A stretch of 64,000 nucleotides of DNA, taken from positions 124,001 through 188,000 of the forward strand of contig NZ_JBDQQR010000004.1 in the NCBI RefSeq assembly GCF_039888675.1. Direction: 5' to 3'. Position numbers and translations under genes: made by a program. The notes below the pieces were generated by a model, which worked only from the letters and a program-made list of their open reading frames with translations, did not search any database and was not told the origin of the DNA. This document shows positions 16,591 through 25,588 of this stretch, piece by piece (position 1 is the first letter of the stretch; each line of letters begins with the position of its first letter). Source of the DNA: Mesorhizobium sp. CAU 1732. Lineage in GTDB: Bacteria; Pseudomonadota; Alphaproteobacteria; Rhizobiales; Rhizobiaceae.

Positions 16591-17598
16591 ATGAATAGGC
16601 AGTGGCAGCTTGCGCGGCGGCCCGTGGGCGATCCGTCTTCCGGCGATTTCCGGCTGGTTGAAACGGCAGTTCCCGAGCTTGCCGCATCCGGCTCGGTGCT
16701 TCTGCACAATCGCTATCTCTCGCTCGATCCCTATATGCGCTGGCGGATGAACGATGCGAAATCCTATGCGCCGCCGGTTGCCATCGGTGACGTGATGGTT
16801 GGTGCCACGATCGCGGAAGTCGTCCAATCGAATGATTCCGGTTTCGAGCCCGGCACGCTCGTGCTCGCCGGCGGAGGATGGCAGGACTACGCGGTTGCGA
16901 AGGCGGCGACGCTGCGCGCGATCGACACGTCGGTCGCCGATGCGCCCGCTTTCCTGAGTGTGCTCGGAAGTCCCGGCTTCACCGCCTATGCGGGCCTGAT
17001 GAAGATCGGGATGCCGAAAGCCGGCGAGACAGTCGTTGTCGGGGCCGCCACCGGGCCGGTCGGATCGATGGTCGGCCAACTGGCCAAGCGCCTCGGATGC
17101 AGGACCGTCGCGATCGCCGGCGGGGGGGAGAAGTGCAAGCTTGCGATCGAGCATTTCGGTTTCGATGCGGCGGTCGATCACCGCGACCCTGATCTCGCCG
17201 CAGCACTTGCGACGGCGTGCCCGAATGGCATCGACGTCTATTTCGAGAATATCGGCGGGCGCGTCCTCGACACCGTCGTGCCGCTCCTGAACGACTTCGC
17301 GCGCGTGCCGGTCTGCGGGCTCGTGTCGCAATACAGCGACGAGGGGAGCTATCCGGACGAAACCCGTCTCGCCTTGCTGATGCGCGACGTTCTGGTGAAG
17401 CGTTTGACGCTGCGTGGCTTCATCGTCACGGATTTCGCGCAGTATCGCGACGAGTTCATCGAGCTTGCCGCTCCGCTCGTCGCCAAGGGTGAGATCGCGC
17501 GGCTCGAAGATGTGGTGGATGGACTTGAGAACGCACCCGATGCGTTTCTCGGCCTTCTCAAGGGCCGGAACCGGGGCAAGCTCGTCATCAAGCTCTGA
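16591..17598 (+). CDS. NADPH-dependent MDR oxidoreductase, CurA-like (2-alkenal/curcumin reductase family)
   Basis: ATG 16591 is chosen for its GGAG six bases upstream. The 335-residue protein follows the zinc-free MDR pattern of CurA/leukotriene B4 dehydrogenase: LSLDPYMRWRMNDAKSY near the N-terminus, nucleotide-binding GAATGPVGSMVGQLAKRLG, then VDVYFENIGG (read as IDVYFENIGG) and a C-terminal ENAPDAFLGLLKGRNRGKLV. Members reduce the C=C bond of enones. In this cluster it could reduce an unsaturated intermediate. It is the first gene after regulatory site 1 and is followed by convergent genes. Confidence 0.82.
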   Translation: MNRQWQLARRPVGDPSSGDFRLVETAVPELAASGSVLLHNRYLSLDPYMRWRMNDAKSYAPPVAIGDVMVGATIAEVVQSNDSGFEPGTLVLAGGGWQDYAVAKAATLRAIDTSVADAPAFLSVLGSPGFTAYAGLMKIGMPKAGETVVVGAATGPVGSMVGQLAKRLGCRTVAIAGGGEKCKLAIEHFGFDAAVDHRDPDLAAALATACPNGIDVYFENIGGRVLDTVVPLLNDFARVPVCGLVSQYSDEGSYPDETRLALLMRDVLVKRLTLRGFIVTDFAQYRDEFIELAAPLVAKGEIARLEDVVDGLENAPDAFLGLLKGRNRGKLVIKL

Positions 17599-17618
17599 CC
17601 GGCGGCTAGCTCCGCGCT

Positions 17619-18488
17619 TCAGCGGTGGATGACCACATCGTCGGCCGGCGTCGCGCGCGCGTCCAGCAGGAAATCGCAGACGGCCGATATCTGCGCATCG
17701 AGCATCTCGCGACCGTAGACGGTGACGCATCCGCTCTCCTCGGCAACCTTCAGGAGCCGAGTGCGGTCGGGGTCCATGATCGCGTCCATGACCGCGATGT
17801 GCGCCGGGATGCGATCCAGTTCCAAGGGCATGCGCGTCTCGTCCAGCATGCCGACGGGTGACGCGTTGACCAGAACGTCGACCGCATCGAGATTGGGCAG
17901 GCCTTCCGAGACGATCGTCCGGGGAAACGCCGCGCGAAGTTTTGCCACGATGTCTGCGCTGCGCGTCGCGTCGGGCTCGTGGATGTACAGAATTGCTGGT
18001 TCCTGCCGGGCGATCGCGCCGGCGATCGCGGCACCCGCACCGCCGGCTCCCAGAAGCAGAATGCGTTTGCCCGACAGGGTGACGCCGCGCTTCAGTAAGG
18101 CCGACACGCAGCCCGCGCCATCGAACATCTCGCCGATCCACTGGTCGTCCAGGGATCGCGCGAGAACCGACACGCCATCGCTGAACTTGGCAAGCGGCCC
18201 GACGCGCTCCAGATGGCGGCGCGTGCGACCCTTGTGCGGCACGGTGATGACGAGGCCGTCCAGGTTTTCGAGTTTCAGCAGTTGCGGAAAGACGGCGTCG
18301 AAATCGTCGGGCTTGACGTGCAGTGGAAGGAGGATCGCGTTGATGCCGCGTCGGCGCAGCTCGAAGGTGACGGTTTCCGGCGACCTGACCTGTTCGATCG
18401 GATGGCCGAGGATGCCGTAAAGACGCGTGTGGCCATCGACGAAATCCACAGAACCGGCGCGCTGCGGCCTTGGGGTTATGATGTTCAT
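17619..18488 (-). CDS. shikimate dehydrogenase-like NAD(P) oxidoreductase
   Basis: The 289-residue protein matches AroE in layout: GILGHPIEQVRSP substrate loop, catalytic Lys in ITVPHKGR, Asp in MFDGAGC, and nucleotide-binding LLGAGGAGAAIAGAIA. In true AroE the Asp motif is NTDGxG; here the Asn is lost (MFD), as in some divergent quinate/shikimate dehydrogenase paralogs. The ATG overlaps the stop of the FAD oxidase gene upstream. Being inside a CoA-catabolic region, it more likely oxidises or reduces a catabolic hydroxy/oxo acid than serving aromatic biosynthesis (inference). Confidence 0.78.
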   Translation of the reverse strand: MNIITPRPQRAGSVDFVDGHTRLYGILGHPIEQVRSPETVTFELRRRGINAILLPLHVKPDDFDAVFPQLLKLENLDGLVITVPHKGRTRRHLERVGPLAKFSDGVSVLARSLDDQWIGEMFDGAGCVSALLKRGVTLSGKRILLLGAGGAGAAIAGAIARQEPAILYIHEPDATRSADIVAKLRAAFPRTIVSEGLPNLDAVDVLVNASPVGMLDETRMPLELDRIPAHIAVMDAIMDPDRTRLLKVAEESGCVTVYGREMLDAQISAVCDFLLDARATPADDVVIHR

Positions 18489-19903
18489 GCCTCGGCCTCG
18501 AGCATTTTTCCTGGGTTCATGATGTCATGCGGGTCGATGGCGCGCTTGATGGTGCGCATAAGCTCCATCGTCTCGTCGCCATGTTCGCGGCGCAGATATT
18601 TGCGCTTTTCCTGGCCGATCCCGTGTTCGCCCGAACAGGTCCCGTCCATTGCGATGGCGCGTTCGACCATGCGCCCGACGAAGGCCTTCACCGTTTCGAT
18701 CTCGCCCGCATCGCTCATGTCCACCAAGGGCTGGACGTGGAAATTCCCGTCGCCGACATGGCCGACGATCGGGGCTATCAGCCCGAGTTCGGTGATTTCG
18801 CGCTTCGTCTCCTCGACGCAGTCGGCAAGCCGCGAGATCGGCACGCAAACGTCTGTCGGTATTGGCCTCGCTCCCGGCCGCAGCCCAAGGCATGCCCAGT
18901 ACGCATCGTGCCGCGCTTTCCAGAGAGCGGTGCGCTCTTCCAGTTTTTCGGACCATGCGAAGGGCCCGCCGCCGAACGCCTCGGCGATTTCGCCGAAGCG
19001 TTCGGACTGTTCGGCGACGCCGGCGGGCGTGCCGTGGAACTCGACCAGGAGCAGGGGGCTTTCCGCTAGGCCGAGCCCGGAATAACGATTGACGGCCTGC
19101 ACCGTCAGCTCGTCCAGCAACTCGATGCGGGCGACCGGGATCGCGCTCTGGATCGTCGCGATGACCGCGTCGCATGCGCTGCGCACCGTCGGGAAAGCGC
19201 AGGTTCCCCCCACCACGGCTTCGGGAATCGGAGAGAGGCGAAGGACAAGCTCGGTGATGATGCCGAGCGTGCCTTCCGAGCCGACGAAGAGCCGTGTCAG
19301 ATCGTAGCCCGCCGAGGATTTGCGGGCGCGCCGCGCGGTCCGAGCGATCTCGCCATTCGGCAGCACCGCCGTCAGCGCGACGACATTGTCGCGCATCGTT
19401 CCGTAGCGCACGGCGTTCGTGCCCGACGCGCGCGTTGCGGCCATGCCGCCGAGGGATGCGTCCGCGCCAGGATCGATTGGAAAGAACAGGCCGGTGTCGC
19501 GCAGATGCTCGTTCAGGGTCAGGCGGGTGACGCCGGGCTGGACGCGACAGTCCATGTCCTCGGCGTTGACCTCCACGATGGCATTCATGCGCGAGAGGTC
19601 GATCGATATACCGCCTTCCGGCGCATTGACGTGGCCCTCGAAGGACGAGCCCGCGCCGAAGGCGATCATCGGCACCCGATGGGCGCCGCAGATCCGCGCG
19701 ATCTGCGCAACCTCTTCGGTCGAGTCTGGAAAGACCACCGCGTCGGGCAACTGGCTTACCATCCATGTCAACTGGCTGGAGTGCTGCCGGCGGACGGCCT
19801 CCGCCGTCGACAGCCGATCGCCGAACGAAGCCGCGAGTTCCGCTATCGCATCCGCGTAACCAAGGTCGCGCTGATGCTTCGCCTGATGTGTCGTCGTGTC
19901 CAT
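18485..19903 (-). CDS. FAD-binding 2-hydroxyacid dehydrogenase, GlcD / D-lactate dehydrogenase (cytochrome) type
   Basis: The 472-residue protein has the FAD_binding_4 fold (GAGSSFEGHV, GGISIDLSRMN, GADASLGGMAATRASGTNAV) and the C-terminal FAD-oxidase domain with GHVGDGNFHV and CSGEHGIGQEKR, whose His residues bind metal and substrate. It oxidises a D-2-hydroxyacid to the 2-oxoacid, passing electrons to cytochrome or quinone. GGAGGAG precedes its ATG. It forms a two-gene operon with the AroE-like gene and is divergent from the MaoC gene across an 88 bp control region that holds site 2. Confidence 0.86.
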   Translation of the reverse strand: MDTTTHQAKHQRDLGYADAIAELAASFGDRLSTAEAVRRQHSSQLTWMVSQLPDAVVFPDSTEEVAQIARICGAHRVPMIAFGAGSSFEGHVNAPEGGISIDLSRMNAIVEVNAEDMDCRVQPGVTRLTLNEHLRDTGLFFPIDPGADASLGGMAATRASGTNAVRYGTMRDNVVALTAVLPNGEIARTARRARKSSAGYDLTRLFVGSEGTLGIITELVLRLSPIPEAVVGGTCAFPTVRSACDAVIATIQSAIPVARIELLDELTVQAVNRYSGLGLAESPLLLVEFHGTPAGVAEQSERFGEIAEAFGGGPFAWSEKLEERTALWKARHDAYWACLGLRPGARPIPTDVCVPISRLADCVEETKREITELGLIAPIVGHVGDGNFHVQPLVDMSDAGEIETVKAFVGRMVERAIAMDGTCSGEHGIGQEKRKYLRREHGDETMELMRTIKRAIDPHDIMNPGKMLEAEA

Positions 19904-19936
19904 CCGTGCTCCTCCACATCTTCCTCATATCGCATA

Positions 19937-19957
19937 TTGACCTACATGCAAGTCAGG
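19937..19957. promoter_or_regulatory. TGCAAGT regulatory site 2
   Basis: TTGACCTACATGCAAGTCAG contains ACCTACATGCAAGT (19940-19953) and closely matches site 1 (TTGAC, five bases, TGCAAGT in both). It lies in the 88 bp divergent gap between the FAD oxidase operon and the MaoC-SDR operon and could control both. Confidence 0.5.
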
Positions 19958-19991
19958 TTTATGCAGCCTTGGTCATTCGGGAGGAGAGACG

Positions 19992-20459
19992 ATGCAGGAC
20001 GCTGACTTTCACGTCGCCATTGGCGACACGGTGAGCTTTTCGAAGACCGTCAGCGAGAGCGACGTCTATCTGTTTGCGGGCATCACGGGAGACCTCTCGG
20101 ATGTGCACTGTAATGAAGAGTTCATGAGCAAATCGGCCTTCGGCCGCCGCATCGCCCACGGCGTGCTGTCGATGGGGCTGATGTCCACGGCATCGACGCT
20201 GATGTTCACGCCGCACGTCAAAAAATATGTCGGCTACACGCCGGTGTCCCAAGGTTACGATCGCGTGCGCTTCATGGGGCCTGTGTTCTTCGGCGACACG
20301 GTCACGATCACCTACACGATCGCCAAGCTGGAGGGAGACCGCCGCCGTGTCCTGTCGGAGGTGACTGCCACCAACCAGCGCGGCGAGACGGTGGCCGGCG
20401 CGACGCACATCATGCGCTGGGTGCCGGTCGAAGCGCCCGCCAGGGAAGCCGCGCAATGA
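19992..20459 (+). CDS. MaoC-family enoyl-CoA hydratase
   Basis: The 155-residue single hot-dog protein contains AGITGDLSDVHCNEEFMSKS and RIAHGVLSMGL, the hydratase-2 motif. The catalytic Asp and His (GD...VH) are kept, although the usual N-P is S-D. It hydrates a trans-2-enoyl-CoA to the (R)-3-hydroxyacyl-CoA. GGGAGGAGAG lies seven bases before the ATG. The stop overlaps the SDR start (ATGA), indicating coupled expression with the likely next enzyme. Confidence 0.85.
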   Translation: MQDADFHVAIGDTVSFSKTVSESDVYLFAGITGDLSDVHCNEEFMSKSAFGRRIAHGVLSMGLMSTASTLMFTPHVKKYVGYTPVSQGYDRVRFMGPVFFGDTVTITYTIAKLEGDRRRVLSEVTATNQRGETVAGATHIMRWVPVEAPAREAAQ

Positions 20460-21238
20460 CGGGGGCGCGCAGGATAGCACTGGTCACCGGAGGCAGACGC
20501 GGCATCGGCCGAGCCATCGCCTATGCGCTGGCCGACCGAGGTTTCGATGTCGTCATCAACGATCTCGAACGCGATGCATCTGCGGACGAAACGCTGGCCG
20601 GCATCGCGGAGCGGGGCGGCAAGGGCGCCTTCGTCACCGGCAGCGTTTCCGATATCGATGATCATGAACGGATCGTCTCCGAAGCGTGGGACGCGTTGGG
20701 GCCGATCGCGTGCCTCGTCAACAATGCGGGCGTGCAGACCGCCTATCGCGGCGACATGCTGGACGTTCCCGTCGAGAGCTTCGACCGCCTGATATCGGTG
20801 AATTTGCGTGGTTCCTATTTTCTCACGCAGCGGATCGCCAAGCGGATGATCGCGCAGCCGGTTACTGAACCGACGCGGCCGGATCGATCCGTCATCTTCA
20901 TCTCGTCGGGCAACGCCGTCATCGCGACACAGGCCCAGGCCGACTACTGCATCTCGAAGTCGGGGATCGCGATGATGGCAACGCTCTACGCGCTGCGTCT
21001 GGCGGAGTACGGCATCGCCGTTCACGAGGTGCGGCCCGGCATCATCAAGACGGACATGACGGCGGACGTCTTCGAGAAGTACGACAACTGGGCGCGGTCC
21101 GGCGGGTTTCCGCTGGCACGCTGGGGCGAGCCGGAGGACGTCGGCAATACAGTCGGCGTGTTGGCTGCGGGGCTTCTGCCGTACTCGACCGGACACGCCT
21201 TCCATGTGGATGGCGGCATTCATATCAGGCGCACATAG
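20456..21238 (+). CDS. short-chain dehydrogenase/reductase (3-oxoacyl reductase-like), first
   Basis: The 260-residue SDR has the cofactor motif TGGRRGIGRA, NNAG (LVNNAGVQ), catalytic Ser in FISSGNAV and the YxxxK pair in YCISK. The motif HEVRPGIIKTDMTADV and a C-terminal GHAFHVDGGIHI complete the fold. In this operon it probably oxidises the hydroxyacyl-CoA made by the MaoC hydratase; the direction and substrate are inferred. It overlaps the hydratase gene by four bases. Confidence 0.83.
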   Translation: MTGARRIALVTGGRRGIGRAIAYALADRGFDVVINDLERDASADETLAGIAERGGKGAFVTGSVSDIDDHERIVSEAWDALGPIACLVNNAGVQTAYRGDMLDVPVESFDRLISVNLRGSYFLTQRIAKRMIAQPVTEPTRPDRSVIFISSGNAVIATQAQADYCISKSGIAMMATLYALRLAEYGIAVHEVRPGIIKTDMTADVFEKYDNWARSGGFPLARWGEPEDVGNTVGVLAAGLLPYSTGHAFHVDGGIHIRRT

Positions 21239-21302
21239 GCGGCCCTAGCCGATCCCGTTCGCTTGGCTGCGAAGGATCGGCGCAGCTATGCCAGGAGGAA
21301 GA

Positions 21303-22076
21303 ATGTACGGACTTGAAGGCCGGCGCGCGGTCGTGACCGGCGCAGCATACGGGATCGGACTGGCCATTGCATCGCGATTGGTCAAGGAAGGGTGCGCTGT
21401 CGCCCTTTGGGATATCGACGCGGCGAGCCTCGAGGCGGCGAGGGCAGACCTCGCGCGACAGGGCGCGCTGGTGACGACGCATCTGGTCGACGTGTCGGAT
21501 CTCGGGCAGACGTCCCGGGCGCTCGATGCCACGATATCAGACTGGGGAGCAGCCCCCGACATCTTCGTGAACAATGCCGGCATCGGGCAGGTCGCGTCGA
21601 TCCTCGACGCAACGCCGGAGGATTTCGAGCGCACGATGCAGGTCAATGTGCGCGGCACCTTCAATTGCTGCCATCTCGTCGCCCCGTTAATGTGCGATCG
21701 CGGCAACGGCAACATTGTCAACGTGGCGTCGTGGTTCGGGAAGTCGGGACGGCCGATGTCGCTCGCCTATTGCGCATCGAAATTCGCGATCATTGGCATG
21801 ACCCAGTCGATGGGGCTCGACCTCGCCAAGACCGGTGTGCGCGTTAATGCCGTTTGCCCGGGCACGATCGCCGACACCCGCATGCGCGAGCAGGCGGACG
21901 AGGCGGCGCTCTCGAAAGGCCTGCTGCCTGCCGCGGACCGCGAGCACCTGATACCGCTGGGGCGGCTCGGGAAACCCGAGGATGTCGCGCGCGTCGTCGC
22001 TTTTCTGGTTTCGGAGGAGGCCGGTTATATGACGGGTCAATCAATCAATGTTACCGGCGGGTTGTGGATGAACTAG
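21303..22076 (+). CDS. short-chain dehydrogenase/reductase, second
   Basis: The start ATG 21303 is preceded by AGGAGGAAGA; an ATG 15 bases earlier would place that sequence inside the gene. The 257-residue SDR has VTGAAYGIGLA, VNNAGIG, NVASWFG and YCASK, and ends GQSINVTGGLWMN. It follows the first SDR by 64 bp and probably shares its transcript. The two SDRs are not close copies, so they likely act on different intermediates. Confidence 0.82.
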   Translation: MYGLEGRRAVVTGAAYGIGLAIASRLVKEGCAVALWDIDAASLEAARADLARQGALVTTHLVDVSDLGQTSRALDATISDWGAAPDIFVNNAGIGQVASILDATPEDFERTMQVNVRGTFNCCHLVAPLMCDRGNGNIVNVASWFGKSGRPMSLAYCASKFAIIGMTQSMGLDLAKTGVRVNAVCPGTIADTRMREQADEAALSKGLLPAADREHLIPLGRLGKPEDVARVVAFLVSEEAGYMTGQSINVTGGLWMN

Positions 22077-22130
22077 TCCGTCGCTCACGCATGGCGTCGC
22101 GGCGGGTCTTGACATAAGATGGCGTTTCGC

Positions 22131-22148
22131 ACTTACTGACGTGTAAGT
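22131..22148. promoter_or_regulatory. TGCAAGT-type regulatory site 3
   Basis: ACTTACTGACGTGTAAGT is a perfect 6-base inverted repeat (ACTTAC / GTAAGT) around a 6-base spacer. It differs from site 4 at only two of 18 positions. A TTGACA hexamer lies at 22109-22114. The site sits 56 bp before livH and probably governs the importer operon. Confidence 0.55.
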
Positions 22149-22203
22149 ATGCAGATCATGCATCGACACGTGTTCGCAGCGAAACGGACACCGGGAGGAA
22201 ATC

Positions 22204-23058
22204 GTGTTCGAACTGACGGAATACCTCATTCGAGGAGCGCTGCTTGGCGTCACCTACGGGCTTCTGGCCTTCCCGGTGAGCCTTCTTTTCTCGACGACCG
22301 GCTCGGTTGACGTCGCACTTGGCGCTTATGCCGTTTTGGCCGCCGCCGTCATGTTCGTGGTCGGCGGGCCAACGGGCGTCGTGCTGGCAATCGGCGCCGC
22401 GGTGTTCGCCTCGATGATCGTCGGCGTCATCTCCATGCGCCTGAACCGCCCCGGCGCGGTCGAGCATGTGATCGCGGTGCTCGGAACGTTCGGTCTCGCG
22501 ACCTTCATCGAATCCTTCATCCTGACGTTCTTCGGCACGAGCCCGATGATCAGGCAGCCCTTCGCCACCTTCTGGGACATCGGCGGTATTCGCATCAGCC
22601 CGCAAATGGGCATCAACCTGGTCGTGTGTCTCGCCATCCTCTCGATCCTGTTCGTCGTCCTCCAGAAGACGCCGTTCGGCCGATCGATGCGGGCAAGCGC
22701 GGTCAACCCCATCGGGGCGGCGCTCAACGGCATTCCCGTGAAGCAGATCTGGTTCTCGACCTATGTGCTGGGCGGCCTGCTTGCTGGCGTTGCGGGCGTG
22801 CTCATCCTCTTCACGACCGGGGCCGACTACAGCACGGCCTTCACATTGACCATCTGGGGCTTCGGCTCGGCGATCATCTTCGGCATGCGCAGCCCGCTGC
22901 GCGGCTTTGCCGGTGGCCTGATCATCGGCATCGTCCAGGCGCTCAGCTCCGGCTACCTGCCCGGCGGCCTCGCCACCGGCGCGCCACTGGTCTTCATCTT
23001 CATCATTCTGTCGCTCGGCCGGATGAACCAGATTTCCGCAACGGGAGGGCGCGTCTGA
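22204..23058 (+). CDS. livH: branched-chain amino acid-type ABC permease, LivH family
   Basis: The 284-residue membrane protein has about eight hydrophobic helices and the LivH-type motifs RGALLGVTYGLLAFPVSLLF and RSMRASAVNPIGAALNGI (coupling loop). With LivM it forms the channel of a HAAT-family importer. GGGAGGAAATC precedes the ATG. Its TGA overlaps the livM ATG by one base. The importer sits among CoA-catabolism genes, so the cargo is probably a carboxylic or aromatic acid rather than an amino acid (inference). Confidence 0.85.
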   Translation: MFELTEYLIRGALLGVTYGLLAFPVSLLFSTTGSVDVALGAYAVLAAAVMFVVGGPTGVVLAIGAAVFASMIVGVISMRLNRPGAVEHVIAVLGTFGLATFIESFILTFFGTSPMIRQPFATFWDIGGIRISPQMGINLVVCLAILSILFVVLQKTPFGRSMRASAVNPIGAALNGIPVKQIWFSTYVLGGLLAGVAGVLILFTTGADYSTAFTLTIWGFGSAIIFGMRSPLRGFAGGLIIGIVQALSSGYLPGGLATGAPLVFIFIILSLGRMNQISATGGRV

Positions 23059-24035
23059 TGCGCAAGACACTACTGTCCCGCATGATGCCGGCACTCGTGC
23101 TGCTTGCCATCATTGTCGCGCTGACGCCCATCATCGGCGGCAGCCCCTTCTGGCTTGACAACTCCGTCCTCGTGGCGATCTTCGCGCTGCTCGCGCTCTC
23201 GGTCGGTATGGCCTACGGGCAGGCCGGTATCCTGTCGATGGCACCGGCGGCGTTCGGGGCGATCGGCGCGTTCGCGACGTCGATCATCACGGTGCGCTAC
23301 GGACTGTCGCCGCTGGTCGGGCTGGTGCTTGCGCTGATCCTGCCGATGCTGCTCGCTTATCCGATGGCCCGCGCGATCACGCGGCTTTCGCCGTTGCCGC
23401 TCTCCATCGCAACCCTGCTCCTGAGCCTCGTTCTGGAGCTTGCAATCCGCGAGGGCGGCGACTTCACCGGCGGCTATATCGGCATCTCGGGCATCCCGAC
23501 GCTCTGGTTCGCGGAAAGCCTCTTTTCGATGCACGTCCTGAGCTGGTTGCTCGTGATCGGCGTCATCGTGCTCTACGCCAACCTGACGGATTCGGCGATC
23601 GGCCGCGCGGTCAAGACCGCCCAACACGACCCGCTCCGCGCCACGGCCGACGGTGTGAACGTTCCGGCACTGCTCGCCGTCTACTTCGCGCTCTCGGCGT
23701 CGGTCGCCGGCCTGGCAGGCTGGCTCTATGCGCATCATCTGACCTATATGGGGCCGGATTCCATGACCATGCACGTGTCCATCCGCATCGTGTTGATGGC
23801 GGTCATCGGCGGGGCGTCCACCTTCCTCGGGCCGGTGCTCGGCGCGGCATTCCTGACGCTCATCACGCTCTATCTGCCGGCTGCGGAAACGCAGGGCATG
23901 ATCTTCGGCGCGGTCCTGATCTTCGTCCTGCTGGTCGCCCCGAACGGCGTTCTGGGCACCAACTGGAAGAAGCTCCTTACACCCGCAGCAAAGCGCACGG
24001 AGCGACCTGCCGAAGCGCGTGGAGGTGTCGCATGA
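23058..24035 (+). CDS. livM: branched-chain amino acid-type ABC permease, LivM family
   Basis: The 325-residue membrane protein starts at ATG 23058 (MRKTLLSRMMPALVLL), within the livH stop (TGATG). It has LivM features: GMAYGQAGILSMAPAAFGAIGAF near residue 55 and the coupling loop AIGRAVKTAQHDPLRATADGVN. It ends with a basic tail. The longer open frame upstream is antiparallel to nothing useful and overlaps livH, so it is not used. Confidence 0.87.
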   Translation: MRKTLLSRMMPALVLLAIIVALTPIIGGSPFWLDNSVLVAIFALLALSVGMAYGQAGILSMAPAAFGAIGAFATSIITVRYGLSPLVGLVLALILPMLLAYPMARAITRLSPLPLSIATLLLSLVLELAIREGGDFTGGYIGISGIPTLWFAESLFSMHVLSWLLVIGVIVLYANLTDSAIGRAVKTAQHDPLRATADGVNVPALLAVYFALSASVAGLAGWLYAHHLTYMGPDSMTMHVSIRIVLMAVIGGASTFLGPVLGAAFLTLITLYLPAAETQGMIFGAVLIFVLLVAPNGVLGTNWKKLLTPAAKRTERPAEARGGVA

Positions 24036-24789
24036 CCATCGAAGTCAACGACGTCACGGTTCGCTTCGGCGGCGTCACGGCCCTCAAGGACGCGTCGCTG
24101 ACGCTCGAAAAAGGGCGCATTCTGTCGATCGTCGGGCCGAACGGCTCCGGCAAGAGTACGATGTTCAACGCGATCACCGGGATGGTGAAGCCGACCGCCG
24201 GAACCGTGAAGGTGGACGGCGAGCGCATCGACGGGCTTCCCGCCTATCGCCGCATTGCGCTGGGTCTCGCGCGAACATTCCAGACGCCGCGCTTCGACCC
24301 GAAAGTGACCGTCGAGGAGGCCATCATGTGCGGCTTCTATCCGGTGCACAAAGCGAGCATCTTCGGGTCCATGCTGCGCAGTCCCTATGCTGCCGGCGAG
24401 GAAGAGCGCTTCCGCAGCCGGTGTGACGAGATCCTCTCCGATTTGCGCCTCTCGGACTATCGGTCGCTTCAGATGAGCGAGCTTCCGATGGGCCGTGTCC
24501 GTCTCGTGGAAGTGGCGCGCGCGGTCGCCAACGAGCCCAAATACATCCTGCTGGACGAGCCGGCGGCGGGTCTGGCGCGTGATGAGCAGCGGATGCTCGC
24601 CTACGAAGTCCGGCGGCTGGCAGAACGCGGCGTGGGCGTGCTTCTCGTCGAGCACAATTTCAATCTCATTCGGGAACTCGCCGAGCATGTCGTCGTCCTC
24701 AAGGACGGCAGTGTCCTGCTTGAGGGAACGCCCGAGGAGATCGCCAAGGACCGTGCCTTCGTTGAAGTCTATCTGGGGAGCGCCGGTCG

Positions 24790-24793
<4 letters not shown>
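24032..24793 (+). CDS. livG: ABC importer ATPase, LivG family
   Basis: The 253-residue ATPase has Walker A GPNGSGKST, the LivG-type LARTFQTPRF Q-loop, Walker B YILLDEPAAGL and a terminal H-loop VLLVEHNFNL. The ABC signature is unusual: the position of LSGG reads LPMGRVRLVEVARAVA instead of LSYGxQR, so the Ser is not conserved. Overlaps livM and livF by four bases each. It is one half of the LivGF motor. Confidence 0.87.
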
Positions 24794-25551
<758 letters not shown>

Positions 25552-25588
25552 CGCCGCCTCGTCGGCATTGAAACCAAGGGAGAGTTGA

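Noticed and set aside
16546..18141. 531-codon minus-strand open frame
   Set aside because: Antisense to the CurA-like reductase and overlapping the AroE-like gene in another frame; no motif.
22626..23057. N-terminal extension of LivM
   Set aside because: It overlaps livH completely and is Arg/His-rich; ATG 23058 matches the family start.
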